Source: Glandiceps talaboti (lineage: Eukaryota; Hemichordata; Enteropneusta; Spengelidae). From it: a DNA stretch of 64,000 nucleotides. Shown here piece by piece: positions 35,978 through 48,517 of the stretch (position 1 is the stretch's first letter; the number at the start of each line of letters is the position of its first letter). Position numbers and translations under genes: made by a program. The notes below the pieces were generated by a model. That model saw nothing but the letters and a program-made list of their open reading frames with translations. It ran no database searches and was not told where the DNA came from. Location of the stretch: positions 845,646 to 909,645 of the forward strand of contig NC_135557.1 in assembly GCF_964340395.1 (NCBI RefSeq), read 5' to 3'.

Positions 35978-36013
35978 TGATGATCGCAATATGCGTGAAA
36001 CTCCGAGTTACAC
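35973..36013 (+). ncRNA. hammerhead ribozyme motif (plus strand, in palindrome)
   Basis: Core CTGATGA at 35977-35983, then a stem II of CGCA with TGCG and loop ATA, then GAAAC, then a 3-bp stem III (ACT/AGT with loop CCG). Next is a GTT cleavage triplet, and ACAC can pair with GTGT before the core as a 4-bp stem I. The mirror motif at 35937-35977 on the minus strand uses the same centre. A T-T pair closes stem II, so activity is uncertain. Confidence 0.5.
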
Positions 36014-36102
36014 CCAAGAAAGAGTTCCAGTACTACCAAAACTATTACGCTCTGCCACTGCGGTATAGAGCACTGTCTTATAGCAGATTGATACTCACCG
36101 AG

Positions 36103-36224
<122 letters not shown>

Positions 36225-36274
36225 TTTAGGTGGTCATACCTAGTGTATAATAGAAACAGGAATCTGAGGTGCTT

Positions 36275-36319
36275 AGTTGTTACTCCGAGTTTCACGCTCA
36301 ATGTGATCATCAGACAACT
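36275..36319 (-). ncRNA. hammerhead ribozyme motif, minimal stem III
   Basis: On the minus strand AGTTGT is followed by the core CTGATGA, a degenerate stem II (TCACATTGAGCGT), GAAAC, stem III ACT/AGT with loop CGG, a GTA cleavage triplet, and ACAACT. ACAACT pairs perfectly with AGTTGT, giving a 6-bp stem I. The order, the invariant core residues and the short stem III match hammerheads of Penelope-like elements. The weak stem II makes this copy possibly inactive. Confidence 0.6.
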
Positions 36320-37309
36320 GGCAGCTACTCATTGTCTTACTGTATTTATATGTGTAAGGTGTGAAAGAATTTATTGGAAGTTAATTGTGTATTGTTTCTA
36401 TGCATACAAGGAGTCCTCAGATTTGTCAGGTGGTGTTACCTTTGAAGTTCGCTATGTAGAACTTGTTTTCATGTCGGCACTTTGAGATGAGTTCAGATTT
36501 TTTGTTGAGAAGTGTTTGTTTGTCGAACACACACACACACACACACACATATATACACACACACATATATATATACTTACTATACATGCAATATTAATGC
36601 CCCTATACCAATGCTACGGGCCCATTTTTATGTGACATGGAGAAACTCATTTAAAACTTACATTTACTTTAGCTATTCGAAGCTTGGAATATTACCTCAA
36701 ACAAGGCTATAAATAATCTAAAAATTGCCTTAATAGAAAAAAACCCTCCAGATCTGCCAGGGGAAAACCCCAGGGACTCCCTCACCCCCAGAGGCCACTC
36801 ATGCATTCAACCAACAATCACATGCACCAACCGTTTTACTGTCATAATGGTATTACAATTTTCTTAAATATTTTCACCCTATCCTAATTTAAGATCATAC
36901 TGTCTTTTAAAAATGTGAAATGTTTGCCGAGATAGTCTAAAATTGCCTTAAAACTCCAAATCTCCCCCACCAACGATACTACCATTATAGATGTGCTGAC
37001 CTTTACAAGATACCATTTAACTTTTTGAGAACATATTTCAACCCTGTGTAAGTAATACGGAATACTTTCTGATTCTTGAAGGTGCTGTCTTGTAAAGCTT
37101 GGAGGTTATTGCTTGAACGGTTCTGAATAGCCTAAAATTGGCTTTAAGAGTAAAAACCTCCAGGGCTTCTAGGAAGAGACACCCCAGGACCCCCTCCCCC
37201 ACATGAGGCGAACACATCCCATTCTCAAGCTCTTCCCCCTCCCTCTTACTGTCAAGATGCTATCAAACTATATTTAAAAAATATTTCAACCCTATGTGGT
37301 TGCTTTTTA

Positions 37310-37490
37310 CAAATATCGGCAATTTTATTACAATTGTCGTTCATAGAAATTATTACAAATTTGGTTAATTATTACAAATGTCGGTTTTATAAAATGAAAA
37401 ACGTGATTTTTATTACAAATATCGGCGTTATTACAAATGTCGGCAGTTATTACAAATGTCGGCAGTTATTACAAATGTCGGTTGTACAGT
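37310..37490. repeat. short tandem repeat, ATTACAAATGTCGGCAGTT type (18-19 bp)
   Basis: Six to seven units, the first ones diverged (TTTACAAATATCGGCAATT), the last three nearly identical. It lies within element A3 just before the point of B2 insertion and is absent from A1 and A2. Confidence 0.8.
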
Positions 37491-38189
37491 GCTGTCTTGT
37501 AAAGCTTGAAAAAAAAACCAGATTTAAACTGAATATTGTCATTCCTACAGACAATTGTTGGAATACAACAGAATATATGCAATAAGTTATTTTTTCTCAT
37601 TGATTGCTATTTGCCCATTGCTGTTAGTGATCTCCTGGCCAACGACAACATGTAATGTGAAGCTTTATAGAACGTTGTAGCATAGCACTCACCATAGAGT
37701 TTTATTTAATGGCCAAAAACAAAACGTTTTCTGGTCAGCGCTCATCACTTAAGTACCCCCTTCCCGCGTTATTTCTTTCTTCCCTAATTCCCCAATTCAG
37801 TTTGCAGATAAGGGAAAACACAAAAGTAACTCTCCCTACATTAATTGCCACCAGTGAAGACAACTGCAAAACTATTCATGAACTAGCCTATGACATCTGC
37901 CCCACATACACACTTGCTGTAAAGTACTAAATAAAAAGAACAGTAACTGCAATGATAAGTAGATTGATTAACATTTGTTGAGAATGTAAAAAAAAATAAT
38001 CACATCGTCGCACCACTTTAGACAACATTTCCCTTATGGGAGGCATTCAGTTTAAATCTGGCTGTAAGTTGCTATAACTCATTTGGAGTCTGACCGAGTA
38101 CTTTATATCGAGAGTGATTTTAATGCATAACAACATTTTTCGTTAAAACTGTAAGGTATATCAACAAATTTTATAGGACATCGTATGTA

Positions 38190-39690
38190 CTAAATTATAT
38201 TGAAATTCAAATATGCATTCTTATGATATATCCTAATTACCAAAAATCATTAATCATGCAGATTAGTTATTAACACTGTAATGGTACATCAACAAATTTT
38301 ATAGGGCGTATAAACTTTGTTAGTTCCCGCCGGACGAAGTCCGGACGGAGACTTATGGATTGGGTTCCGTCTGTCCGTGCGTCCGTGCGTCCGTGTGTCT
38401 GTCTGTCTCTCCATCCGCAGTGGTTTCTTAGAGATGCCTGGACCGATTTTTTTCAAACTTGGTACAGGGACAACACACTATGGCATACATATGCACGTCA
38501 ATTTGTTTTATGATACGATCCAATATGGTTGCCTGGCAGCCATTTTGTTTGCGAATTTTCCATGTCCAAAGCCATAACTCAGACATGCTTGAACAGATCT
38601 CATTCAAAGTTGGTATTAGGACAGTGTTATATGACATACATGTGCATATTCATTTTCGTTGTGATACAATCCGATATGGCTGCCTGGCAGCCATTTTGTT
38701 TGCGAATTTTCCATGTCCAAAGCCATAACTCAGACATGCATGAACAGATCTCATTCAAAGTTGCTATTAGGACAGTGTTATATGACATACATGTGCATAT
38801 TCATTGTTGTCGTGATACGATCCAATATGGCTGCCTGGCAGCCACTTTGTTGGTGCAGTTTTCATGTCCAAAGCCATAACTCAGACATGCTTGAACAGAG
38901 TAGTGATATCAAAAACAACCATATGAGGCCAAACAACATTAACCAGGTTTGAAAATGACAACATAAACTGCAAGTTCCTTAAAACCCAATCATAGCGGGG
39001 ACTGTCATTTTCAATGACTTGTTATGTTTAATGTATGAAGTAAATGATATTGAAATTGAAGTATGCAGTCTTAAGATATAGCCTAATTACCGAAAATAAT
39101 TAATTATGCAAATTATTCACTAAATCTTCAAGCGAAATAAACTTTTATAGGAGATATGCACTCTGTTATGTTTAACGTATGTACTAAATTGTATTGAAAT
39201 TGAAGTATGCAGTCTTAAAATATAGCCTAATTACCAAGAATCATTATTTATGTAAATTATTCATTAACACTGAAAGGTACACCAACAAGCTTTACAGGAC
39301 ATATGCGATTGTTATGGTTAACGTGTGTACTGAGTTATATTGAAATTGAAGTATGTATTCTTAAGATATTGCCTAATTATCGAAAATCATTATTATTCAT
39401 TAACAGATGTAATGTACATCAACAAACTTGATAGGACATATGTGTTTTCTTATGGTTAACGTATGTACTAAATTATATTGAATTTGAAGTATGCATTCTT
39501 AAGATATAGCTTAATTACCAAAACTAATTAATTATGCAAATTATTCATTAACACTGTAAGGTATATCAACAAATTTTATAGGACAAATGTATGTTGTCAT
39601 GTTTAACGAATATACTAAATTATATTGAAATTGAAGTATGCAGTCTTAAGATATTGCTTAATTAGTTGATTTCATTGATATGCAAATTTA
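38190..39690. repeat. ~142-bp tandem repeat interrupted by element P2
   Basis: Units share ATATTGAAATTGAAGTATGC, then TTAAGATATAGCCTAATTAC, ATTAATTATGCAAATTATTC and CAACAAATTTTATAGGACAT. They recur near 39047, 39189, 39331, 39472 and 39613, with one more copy at 38194 left of the inserted P2. Confidence 0.8.
38322..39012. mobile_element. family P dispersed repeat (copy 2) inside B2
   Basis: Begins TTCCCGCCGGACGAAGTCCG with a GTCCGTGCGTCC tract. It continues with about 2.8 units of a ~152-bp module (GATCCAATATGGxTGCCTGG, CCATGTCCAAAGCCATAACT, CAGATCTCATTCAAAGTT) and ends AAAACCCAATCATAGCG. It splits a 142-bp repeat unit of B2, because repeat sequence resumes directly after it (TTGTTATGTTTAATGTATG). 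Its long open frames are the module read repeatedly. Confidence 0.7.
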
Positions 39691-40299
39691 GATCTGGCTC
39701 AAAACCTAATCAAGTCTAGCCATTACCCTAAAGATTATACATTCCAAATTTCATTACAATTGAGCCAGCCAATTTTAGAAAATGATGACACAAACACAGA
39801 CACACGCACACACACACAGGAACATTTCTGTCCTAAAGTATCTCCTTCCTTACGGAAGGAAAAAAATTATTGTCTGAAACTGTTTGAATAGTCTCAAAAT
39901 TGACTTTTCAGAGTATAAACCCTCAAGGGCTTCTATGGGGAGACCCCTAGGACCCCCCCCCCCACAAGAGATGGACATATCCCAGTCTCAAGCGCTTCCC
40001 CCTACCTCTTACTGTCAAGATGCTATGAAACTATATTTAAAAAATATTTCAACCCTATGTTGTTGCTTGGGAATTATTGTCTGAAAGTGTCTGAATAGTC
40101 CCAAAACTGACTTTTAAGAGTAAAAATCCCCCAGGGCTTCTCGGGGGAGATCCCCTGAACCTCCTGTGACAGGTGGACATATTCCCTTCTCAAGCTTTCC
40201 CACTACCTTTCACTATCAAGATGCTATTAAACTCTTTTTGGAATATATTTACCCTGTTTAGTCACTAATTATATGGGGGGGGGGGGGTCATCATGTTTT

Positions 40300-40337
40300 T
40301 TTTCTTCCGTAAGGAAGAGATGTATTAGTGGGTGAAA

Positions 40338-40379
<42 letters not shown>

Positions 40380-41219
40380 GTGTGTCTGTCTGTGTCATTA
40401 TGTTCTCCAAAACGGCTGGCTCAATTCAAACAAAATTTGGCACAACTGTTCCGTTGAGTAATGGCAAGAACTGATTAGCTTTTGATAAAAATCCCATGAA
40501 TATAATGAGCAATTTGCATAATTAATCGATCGATCGTCTGGTCGCACACACGCTTCATTTCGAAAGTGCGCCACCAACGTCTATGTAAGGTAAATGAGGA
40601 AGCTATGGAATGGATACAAGCTCTACACTCAGAAAAACTTTGTTTTCAGGGGTTTCAAGTGTTTGCATTGATATTTTCGTTGAATCTGGAGATTATTACA
40701 TCAAAGCAAGGAGGTGAGCACTGAAAATACACATCATCTGTAAGCTTTATTGCAAATATATACAGTCATGATCGTCTGCTCACTTCACACCTTTCACACA
40801 TGTATACGATTTGGAGCAGATGGTGTGTGAGTCAATCTTGATCGAAACAAGAATGTATAAACTTTGCCCAGGCATGAAGTATGGCAATAATACCTTATCA
40901 CTTCACTGTATTAAAGTTGTTCAACTCTTACGATGCGTTCCATGATGTATGTAAACTTTCTGATGAGTAATAACAATGTTATGCCGGTTTCAATTTCGTT
41001 TATTATTTGCCGTGGAAACGGGTGTACATATCACGGGTATGTAGGGGATAATGAAAGTCGAGTGCAGTCAAGGATGGCCAACTTTCCTGCCATTTGAACA
41101 ACGTTTTTGACAACTAACTTTCACTGGGACTTGAAAAAATCACAGATGTAGAGCTAAATTTCCTGCATAAATCATGAAATTGCAAGATACCCTTACGGTA
41201 CGGAAGGCATTCAGTAAGT
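40300..41219 (+). mobile_element. family B element B1 inside A3
   Basis: The left end is CTTCCGTAAGGAAGAGATG, followed by a GTCTGTCTGTC tract. The right end is CTTACGGTACGGAAGGCATTCAG. The interior shares long blocks with 4862-5110 and 5925-6037. It interrupts family A between GTCATCATGTTTTT and a G-rich tract that are adjacent in A2. No transposase is seen. Confidence 0.65.
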
Positions 41220-41585
41220 AATGGGGGGGGGGGGGGGTCAGCCTGTTTTCGGTTTTTACAGATGGGGTGGGAGGTGGGGTTGGGGTGGGGTGGTCAGTGA
41301 CTTTTTGTCGGCCTGGTGGAAAATTCACTGACACTCCCCCCCCCCCCCCCCCCCCTGGAGAAACTGACCGGTCCTAAGTCACTCAGTGTGCACATGCCGG
41401 CTGTATTGCATGGTGTTTGAATACAGTGTATGCATAGAACCATAATTTAAGGGAACTTTGGTCTTTATGTTACCATGGTTACAAGGATGCTATAGTAAAA
41501 GTGACACATATTTTGAGCATCTTATATCCATAGCTAAGACAAATGCATAGTGTAGTGTCAAGAATGAAAATAATATCAATATTTG

Positions 41586-44500
41586 AGGGGTCACTAAGTG
41601 TGCACCTACAGGCTATATTAAGGGGTCACTAAGTGTGCACCTACAAGCTATATTGAGGGGTCACTAAGTGTACACCTACAGGCTATATTGAGGGGTCACT
41701 AAGTGTGCACCTACCAGCTATATTGAGGGGTCACTAAGTGCACACCTACAGGCTATATTGAGGGGTCGACTAAGTATGCACCTACAGGCTATATTGAGGG
41801 GTCACTAAGTGTGCACCTACCAGCTATATTGAGGGGTCACTAAGTGTGCACCTACCAGCTATATTGAGGGGTCACTAAGTGTACACCTACAGGCTATATC
41901 GAGGGGTCACTAAGTGTACACATACAGGCTATATCGAGGGGTCACTAAGTGTACACCTACAGGCTATATCGAGGGATCACTAAGTGTACACATACAGGCT
42001 ATATCGAGGGGTCACTAAGTGTACACCTACAGGCTATATCGAGGGATCACTAAGTGTACACCTACAGGCTATATTGAGGGGTCACTAAGTGTACACCTAC
42101 AGGCTATATTGAGGGGTCACTAAGTGTACACATACAGGCTATATTGAGGGGTCACTAAGTGTACACCTACAGGCTATATTGAGGGGTCACTAAGTGTACA
42201 CCTACAGGCTATATTGAGGGGTCACTAAGTGTGCACCTACCAGCTATATTGAGGGGTCACTAAGTGTACACATACAGGCTATATTGAGGGGTCACTAAGT
42301 GTGCACCTACCAGCTATATTGAGGGGTCACTAAGTGTGCACCTACCAGCTATATTGAGGGGTCACTAAGTGTACACATACAGGCTATATTGAGGGGTCAT
42401 TAAGTGTGCACCTACCAGCTATTTTGGGGGGTCACTAAGTGTACACATACAGGCTATATTGAGGGGTCACTAAGTGTACACATACAGGCTATATTGAGGG
42501 GTCACTAAGTGTACACCTACAGGCTATATTGAGGGGTCACTAAGTGTACACCTACAGGCTATATCGAGGGGTCACTAAGTGTACACCTACAGGCTATATT
42601 GAGGGGTCACTAAGTGTACACCTACAGGCTATATTGAGGGGTCACTAAGTGTACACCTACAGGCTATATTGAGGGGTCACTAAGTGTGCACCTACAGGCT
42701 ATATTGTGGGATCACTAAGTGTACACATACCGGCTATATTGAGGGGTCACTAAGTGTGCACATACAGGCTATATTGAGGGATCACTAAGTGTGCACCTAC
42801 AGGCTATATTGAGGGGTCACTAAGTGTACACATACAGGCTATATTGAGGGGTCACTAAGTGTGCACCGACAGGCTATATCGAAGGATCACTAAGTGTACA
42901 CCGACAGGCTATATCGAAGGATCACTAAGTGTACACCTACAGGCTATATTGAGGGGTCACTAAGTGTACACATACAGGCTATATTGAGGGGTCACTAAGT
43001 GTACACATACAGGCTATATTGAGGGGTCACTAAGTGTACACATACAGGCTATATCGAGGGGTCACTAAGTGTACACCTACAGGCTATATTGAGGGGTCAC
43101 TAAGTGTACACATACAGGCTATATTGAGGGGTCACTAAGTGTACACCTACAGGCTATATTGAGGGGTCACTAAGTGTGTACCTACAGGCTATATTAAGGG
43201 GTCACTAAGTGTACACCTACAGGCTATATTGAGGGGTCACTAAGTGTACACATACAGGCTATATTGAGGGGTCACTAAGTGTACACATACAGGCTATATT
43301 GAGGGGTCACTAAGTGTACACATACAGGCTATATCGAGGGGTCACTAAGTGTACACATACCAGCTATATTGAGGGGTCACTAAGTGTACACCTACAGGCT
43401 ATATTGAGGGGTCATTAAGTGTGCACCTAAAGGCTATATTGGGGGTCAATAAGTGTGCACCTACAGGCTATATTGAGTGGTCACTAAGTGTGCACCTACC
43501 AGCTATCTTGAGGGGTCACTTAGTGTACACCTACAGGCTATATTGAGGGGTCACTAATTAGTGTACACATACAGGCTATATTGAGGGGTCACTAAGTGTA
43601 CACATACAGGCTATATTGAGGGGTCACTAAGTGTGCACCTACAGGCTATATTGAGGGGTCACTAAGTGTACACCTACAGGCTATATTGAGGGGTCACTAA
43701 GTGTGCACCTACAGGCTATATTGAGGGGTCACTAAGTGTGCACCTACAGGCTATATTGAGGGGTCACTAAGTGTACACATACAGGCTATATTGAGGGGTC
43801 ACTAAGTGTACACCTACAGGCTATATTGAGGGGTCACCAAGTGTACGCCTACAGGCTATATTGAGGGGTCACTAAGTGTTCACCTACAGGCTATTTTGAG
43901 GGATCACTAAGTGTACACCTACAGGCTATATCGAGGGGTCACTAAGTGTACTCCTACAGGCTATGTCGAGGGGTCACTAAGTGTACACCTACAGGCTATA
44001 TTGAGGGGTCACTAAGTGTGCACCTACGGGCTATATTGAGGGGTCACTAAGTGTGCACCTACAGGCTATATTGAGGGGTCACTACGTGTACACCTACAGG
44101 CTATATTGAGGGGTCACTAAGTGTGTACCTACAGGCTATATTGAGGGGTCACTAAGTGTACACCTACAGGCTATATCGAGGGGTCACTAAGTGTACACTT
44201 ACAGGCTATATTGAGGGGTCACTAAGTGTACACCTACAGGCTATATTGAAGGGTCACTAAGTGTACACATACAGGCTATATTGAGGGTTCACTAAGTGTA
44301 CACCTACAGGCTATATTGAGGGGTCTCTAAGTGTGCACTGACAGGCTATATCGAGGGGTCACTACGTGTACACCTACAGGCTATATTGAGGGGTCACTAA
44401 GTGTGCACCTACAGGCTATATTGAGGGGTCACTAAGTGTGCACCTACAGGCTATATTGAGGGGTCACTAAGTGTACACATACAGGCTATATTGAGGGGTC

Positions 44501-47447
44501 ACTAAGTGTACACCTACAGGCTATATTGAGGGGTCACCAAGTGTACGCCTACAGGCTATATTGAGGGGTCACTAAGTGTACACCTACAGGCTATATTGAG
44601 GGGTCACTAAGTGTACACCTACAGGCTATATTGAGGGGTCACTAAGTGTGCACCTACAGGCTATATCGAGGGGTCACTAAGTGTACACATACAGGCTATA
44701 TTGAGGGGTCACTAAGTGTGCACCTACAGGCTATATTGAGGGGTCACTAAGTGTACACCTACCAGCTATATCGAGGGATCACTAAGTGTGCACCTACAGG
44801 CTATATTGAGGGGTCACTAAGTGTACACCTACGCGCTATATTGAGGGGTCACTAAGTGGACACCTACAGGCTATATTGAGGGGTCACTAAGTGTGTACAT
44901 ACAGGCTATATTGAGGGGTCACTAAGTGTACACCTACAGGCTATATCGAGGGGTCACTAAGTGTGTATCTACAGGCTATATTGAGGGGTCACTAAGTGTA
45001 CACCTATAGGCTATATTGAGGGGTCACTAAGTGTACACCTACAGGCTATATTGAGGGGTCACTAAGTGTACACCTACAGGCTATATTGAGGGATCACTAA
45101 GTGTACACATACAGGCTATATTGAGGGATCACTAAGTGTACACCTACAGGCTATATTGAGGGGTCACTAAGTGTACACATACAGGCTATATCGAGGGCTC
45201 ACTAAGTGTACATGCACCTACAGGCTATATTGAGGGGTCACTAAGTGTACACCTACAGGCTATATTGAGGGGTCACTAAGTGTACACCTACAGGCTATAT
45301 TGAGGGGTCACTAAGTGTACACCTACAGGCTATATCGAGGGGTCACTAAGTGTACACATACAGGCTATATTGAGGGATCACTAAGTGTACACCTACAGGC
45401 TATATTGAGGGATCACTAAGTGTGCACCTACAGGCTATATTGAGGGATCACTAAGTGTACACATACAGGCTATATTGAGGGATCACTAAGTGTACACATA
45501 CAGGCTATATTGAGGGGTCACTAAGTGTACACCTACAGGCTATATTGAGGGGGTCACTAAGTGTACACCTACAGGCTATATTGAGGGGTCACTAAGTGTA
45601 CACCTACAGGCTATATCGAGGGGTCACTAAGTGTGCACCGACAGGCTATATCGAGGGATCACTAAGTGTACACATTCAGGCTATATTGAGGGGTCACTAA
45701 GTGTACACCTACAGGCTATATTGAGGGGTCAATAAGTGTGCACCTACAGGCTATATCGAGGGGTCACTAAGTGTACACATACAGGCTATATTGAGAGGTC
45801 ACTAAGTGTACACCTACAGGCTATATTGAGGGGTCACTAAGTGTGCACCTACAGGCTATATTGAGGGGTCACTAAGTGTGCACCTACAGGCTATATTGAG
45901 GGGTCACTAAGTGTGTACCTACAGGCTATATTGAGGGGTCACTAAGTGTGCACCTACAGGCTATATTGAGGGGTCACTAAGTGTACACATACAGGCTATA
46001 TTGAGGGCCGGGTCACTAAGTGTACACATACAGGCTATATTGAGGGATCACTAAGTGTACACCTACAGGCTATATTGAGGGGTCACTAAGTGTACACATA
46101 CAGGCTATATTGAGGGGTCACTAATTAGTGTACACATACAGGCTATATTGAGGGGTCACTAAGTGTACACATACAGGCTATATTGAGGGGTCACTAAGTG
46201 TGCACCTACAGGCTATATTGAGGGGTCACTAAGTGTACACCTACAGGCTATATTGAGGGGTCACTAAGTGTGCACCTACAGGCTATATTGAGGGGTCACT
46301 AAGTGTGCACCTACAGGCTATATTGAGGGGTCACTAAGTGTACACCTACAGGCTATATTGAGGGGTCACTAAGTGTACACCTACAGGCTATATTGAAGGG
46401 TCACTAAGTGTACACATACAGGCTATATTGAGGGTTCACTAAGTGTACACCTACATGCTATATCGAGGGGTCACTAAGTGTGCACTGACAGGCTATATTG
46501 AGGGATCACTAAGTGTACACCTACAGGCAATATTGAGGGGTCACTAAGTGTACACCTACAGGCTATATTGAGGGGTCACTAAGTGTGCACTGACAGGCTA
46601 TATTGAGGGGTCACTAAGTGTGCACCTACAGGCTATATTGAGGGGTCACTAAGTGTGCACCTACAGGCTATATTGAGGGGTCACTAAGTGTACACCTACA
46701 GGCTATATTGAGGGGTCACTAAGTGTACACATACAGGCTATATTGAGGGGTCACTAAGTGTACACCTACAGGCTATATTGAGGGGTCACTAAGTGTACAC
46801 ATACAGGCTATATTGAGGGATCACTAAGTGTACATATACAGGCTATATTGAGGGGTCACTAAGTGTACGCCTACAGGCTATATCGAGGGGTCACTATGTG
46901 TACACATACAGGCTATATTGAGGGGTCACTAAGTGTACACCTACAGGCTATATTGAGGAGTCACTAAGTGTACACCTACAGGCTATATCGAGGAGTCACT
47001 AAGTGTGCACCTACAGGCTATATTTGAGGGGTCACTAAGTGTACACCTACAAGCTATATTGAGGGGTCACTAAGTGTACACCTACATGCTATATTGAGGG
47101 GTCACTAAGTGTGCACCTACAGGCTATATTGAGGAGTCACTAAGTGTACACCTACAGGCTATATTGAGGGGTCACTAAGTGTACACCTACAGGCTATATT
47201 GAGGGGTCACTAAGTGTACACCTACAGGCTATATTGAAGGGTCACTAAGTGTGCACCTACAGGCTATATTGAGGGGTCACTAAGTGTACACCTACAGGCT
47301 ATATTGAGTGGTCACTAAGTGTACACCTACAGGCTATATTGAGGGGTCACTAAGTTTGCACCTACAGGCTATATTGAGGGGTCACTAAGTGTACACCTAC
47401 AGGCTATATTTGAGGGGTCACTAAGTGTACACCTACAGGCTATGTTG
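41586..47447 (-). repeat. 35-bp satellite array, about 167 copies
   Basis: Plus-strand unit AGGGGTCACTAAGTGTACAC followed by CTACAGGCTATATTG, the reverse complement of the 9706-11246 array. Common alternatives are GCACC, ACACAT, CCAGCTA, ATCGAGG and GGGATCA. Rare indel units (ACTAATTAGTG near 43551 and 46118, GAGGGCCGGGTC near 46010) mark larger internal duplications. The array is bounded by family C unique sequence on both sides. Confidence 0.97.
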
Positions 47448-47589
47448 CATGGAGTTTGCATACAGTTCACAGCGATAGGATGCCAAAATCACAAAATAAT
47501 GCTAGGTTTTAGTCAATACAGTTAGTCAAGGTAAAATGTGACCCCACCCTTGTAATTACTGGAGGCTCCCTAATAACAACTATGTAGTT

Positions 47590-47785
47590 AAGAAATGGAG
47601 ACAGGAATATCAGACAATTTAGACTAAGATTTAAGGTCATGTCATTGTAGAAATAAATTGTTCTTCCGTCTTTAACCTAAAACACAGTTGACCCCTCTCT
47701 ACCTTTCAACATTTCAACACAGTGACCCCTACTTCCGATTCCAAAACACCAACTAATCCACTGATCCCCCCCCCCCCAAGCATAA
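47590..47785. mobile_element. family A terminal fragment
   Basis: GTCATTGTAGAAATAAATTG, AAAACACAGTTGACCCC and a C-rich tract parallel the right end of A2 (29175-29330). The final CTGACCGGTCCC is missing, because the sequence turns into the next element at about 47797. Confidence 0.5.
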
Positions 47786-47993
47786 GGCCATAAGCTCTGT
47801 CCCCATATGAATCGAATCAAATTGAATTGATTCAGTTAAACCGGTTCGAATTCAGTTTAATTATGTCCCGACACGAAATGTTAGAAATGGATATGAATTG
47901 ATTCAGTTTGGTGTACTCTCCCGACACCTTAAATTGGATCCTTTAATTCGATGACGTAGCCACAGTGCATTACTATGACAACACGCAATCAAC

Positions 47994-48185
47994 ATGGAGG
48001 ATTTTGCGCGGAAAAATAACCTTGTCGAGTTGTTGTCAAAGTTATCCGTGAAAGCGAGGGCTGCCAGAACTAAACAGTTATTTGACTTGACGAAGGAACA
48101 TTTGGATGTTGACTGCTATATGGGTGAAGCAATGCCACGATCGATTTGGGCCAAGCGACGTAATATTGGCCCTAATTTTACATAA
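47994..48185 (+). CDS. hypothetical 63-aa ORF inside family H element
   Basis: Begins MEDFARKNNLVELLSKLSVK and continues with a charged, helix-like sequence (ARAARTKQLFDLTKEHLDVD). It has a good start context (ACATGGAGG) and a normal amino-acid composition, unlike the repeat frames around it. No domain is recognised. It may be a first exon of a transposon-encoded protein. Confidence 0.3.
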   Translation: MEDFARKNNLVELLSKLSVKARAARTKQLFDLTKEHLDVDCYMGEAMPRSIWAKRRNIGPNFT

Positions 48186-48229
48186 ATTTGATTGAGATTT
48201 AGGATGATCGAGAATATATTAGCTGACAA

Positions 48230-48517
48230 GTGTATACGGACTTTGATCGATACTTGTACTGTTGTACACCTTTGCCACCTCTTACTGCCCATAAGAAACG
48301 TAATTCATTTGTTTTAGTTCGTAATAGGAAATGGGAACATGAACGATTTGTCCTATTGCAACGCTTACTATTTCATGCACCCATTTACATCGTCATCGGT
48401 ATGCAAACTAAACTAGCAAAATTCATTCAAAGTTTAAAACATTTTATTATCTCTGCAAAACATTCTTTCAACGGGAAATTGTATTTACCAGTCCTCATGC
48501 TTTTTATAGAATCTTAA
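48230..48517 (+). other. 95-aa frame inside family H, doubtful
   Basis: The frame MYTDFDRYLYCCTPLPPLTA follows the 63-aa ORF by about 45 bases in another frame. A stretch RNSFVLVRNRKWEHERFVLL could be protein-like. It could be a continuation after a frameshift or intron, or chance. Confidence 0.2.

Larger units (their letters stand above)
37511..39868 (-). mobile_element. family B element B2 inside A3
   Basis: The left edge is an A tract with CCAGATTTAAACTGAAT, the reversed B end. The right edge is CCTTCCTTACGGAAGGAAAA. Family A sequence is interrupted precisely between GTAAAGCTTG and ATTATTGTCTGA. The body holds a ~142-bp tandem repeat and an inserted family P copy. Apparent proteins are repeat translations. 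The superfamily is unresolved. Confidence 0.6.

Noticed and set aside
38317-38952. Overlapping frames with MSKAITQTCLNRSHSK-type repeats
   Set aside because: These are the family P module read through in different frames. No codon bias or domain, and the same pattern appears at 15077-15600.
39884-40084. 66-codon frame with a Pro-rich stretch
   Set aside because: It lies in a ~230-bp repeat unit of family A, which is also present in A2 where the frame is not kept.
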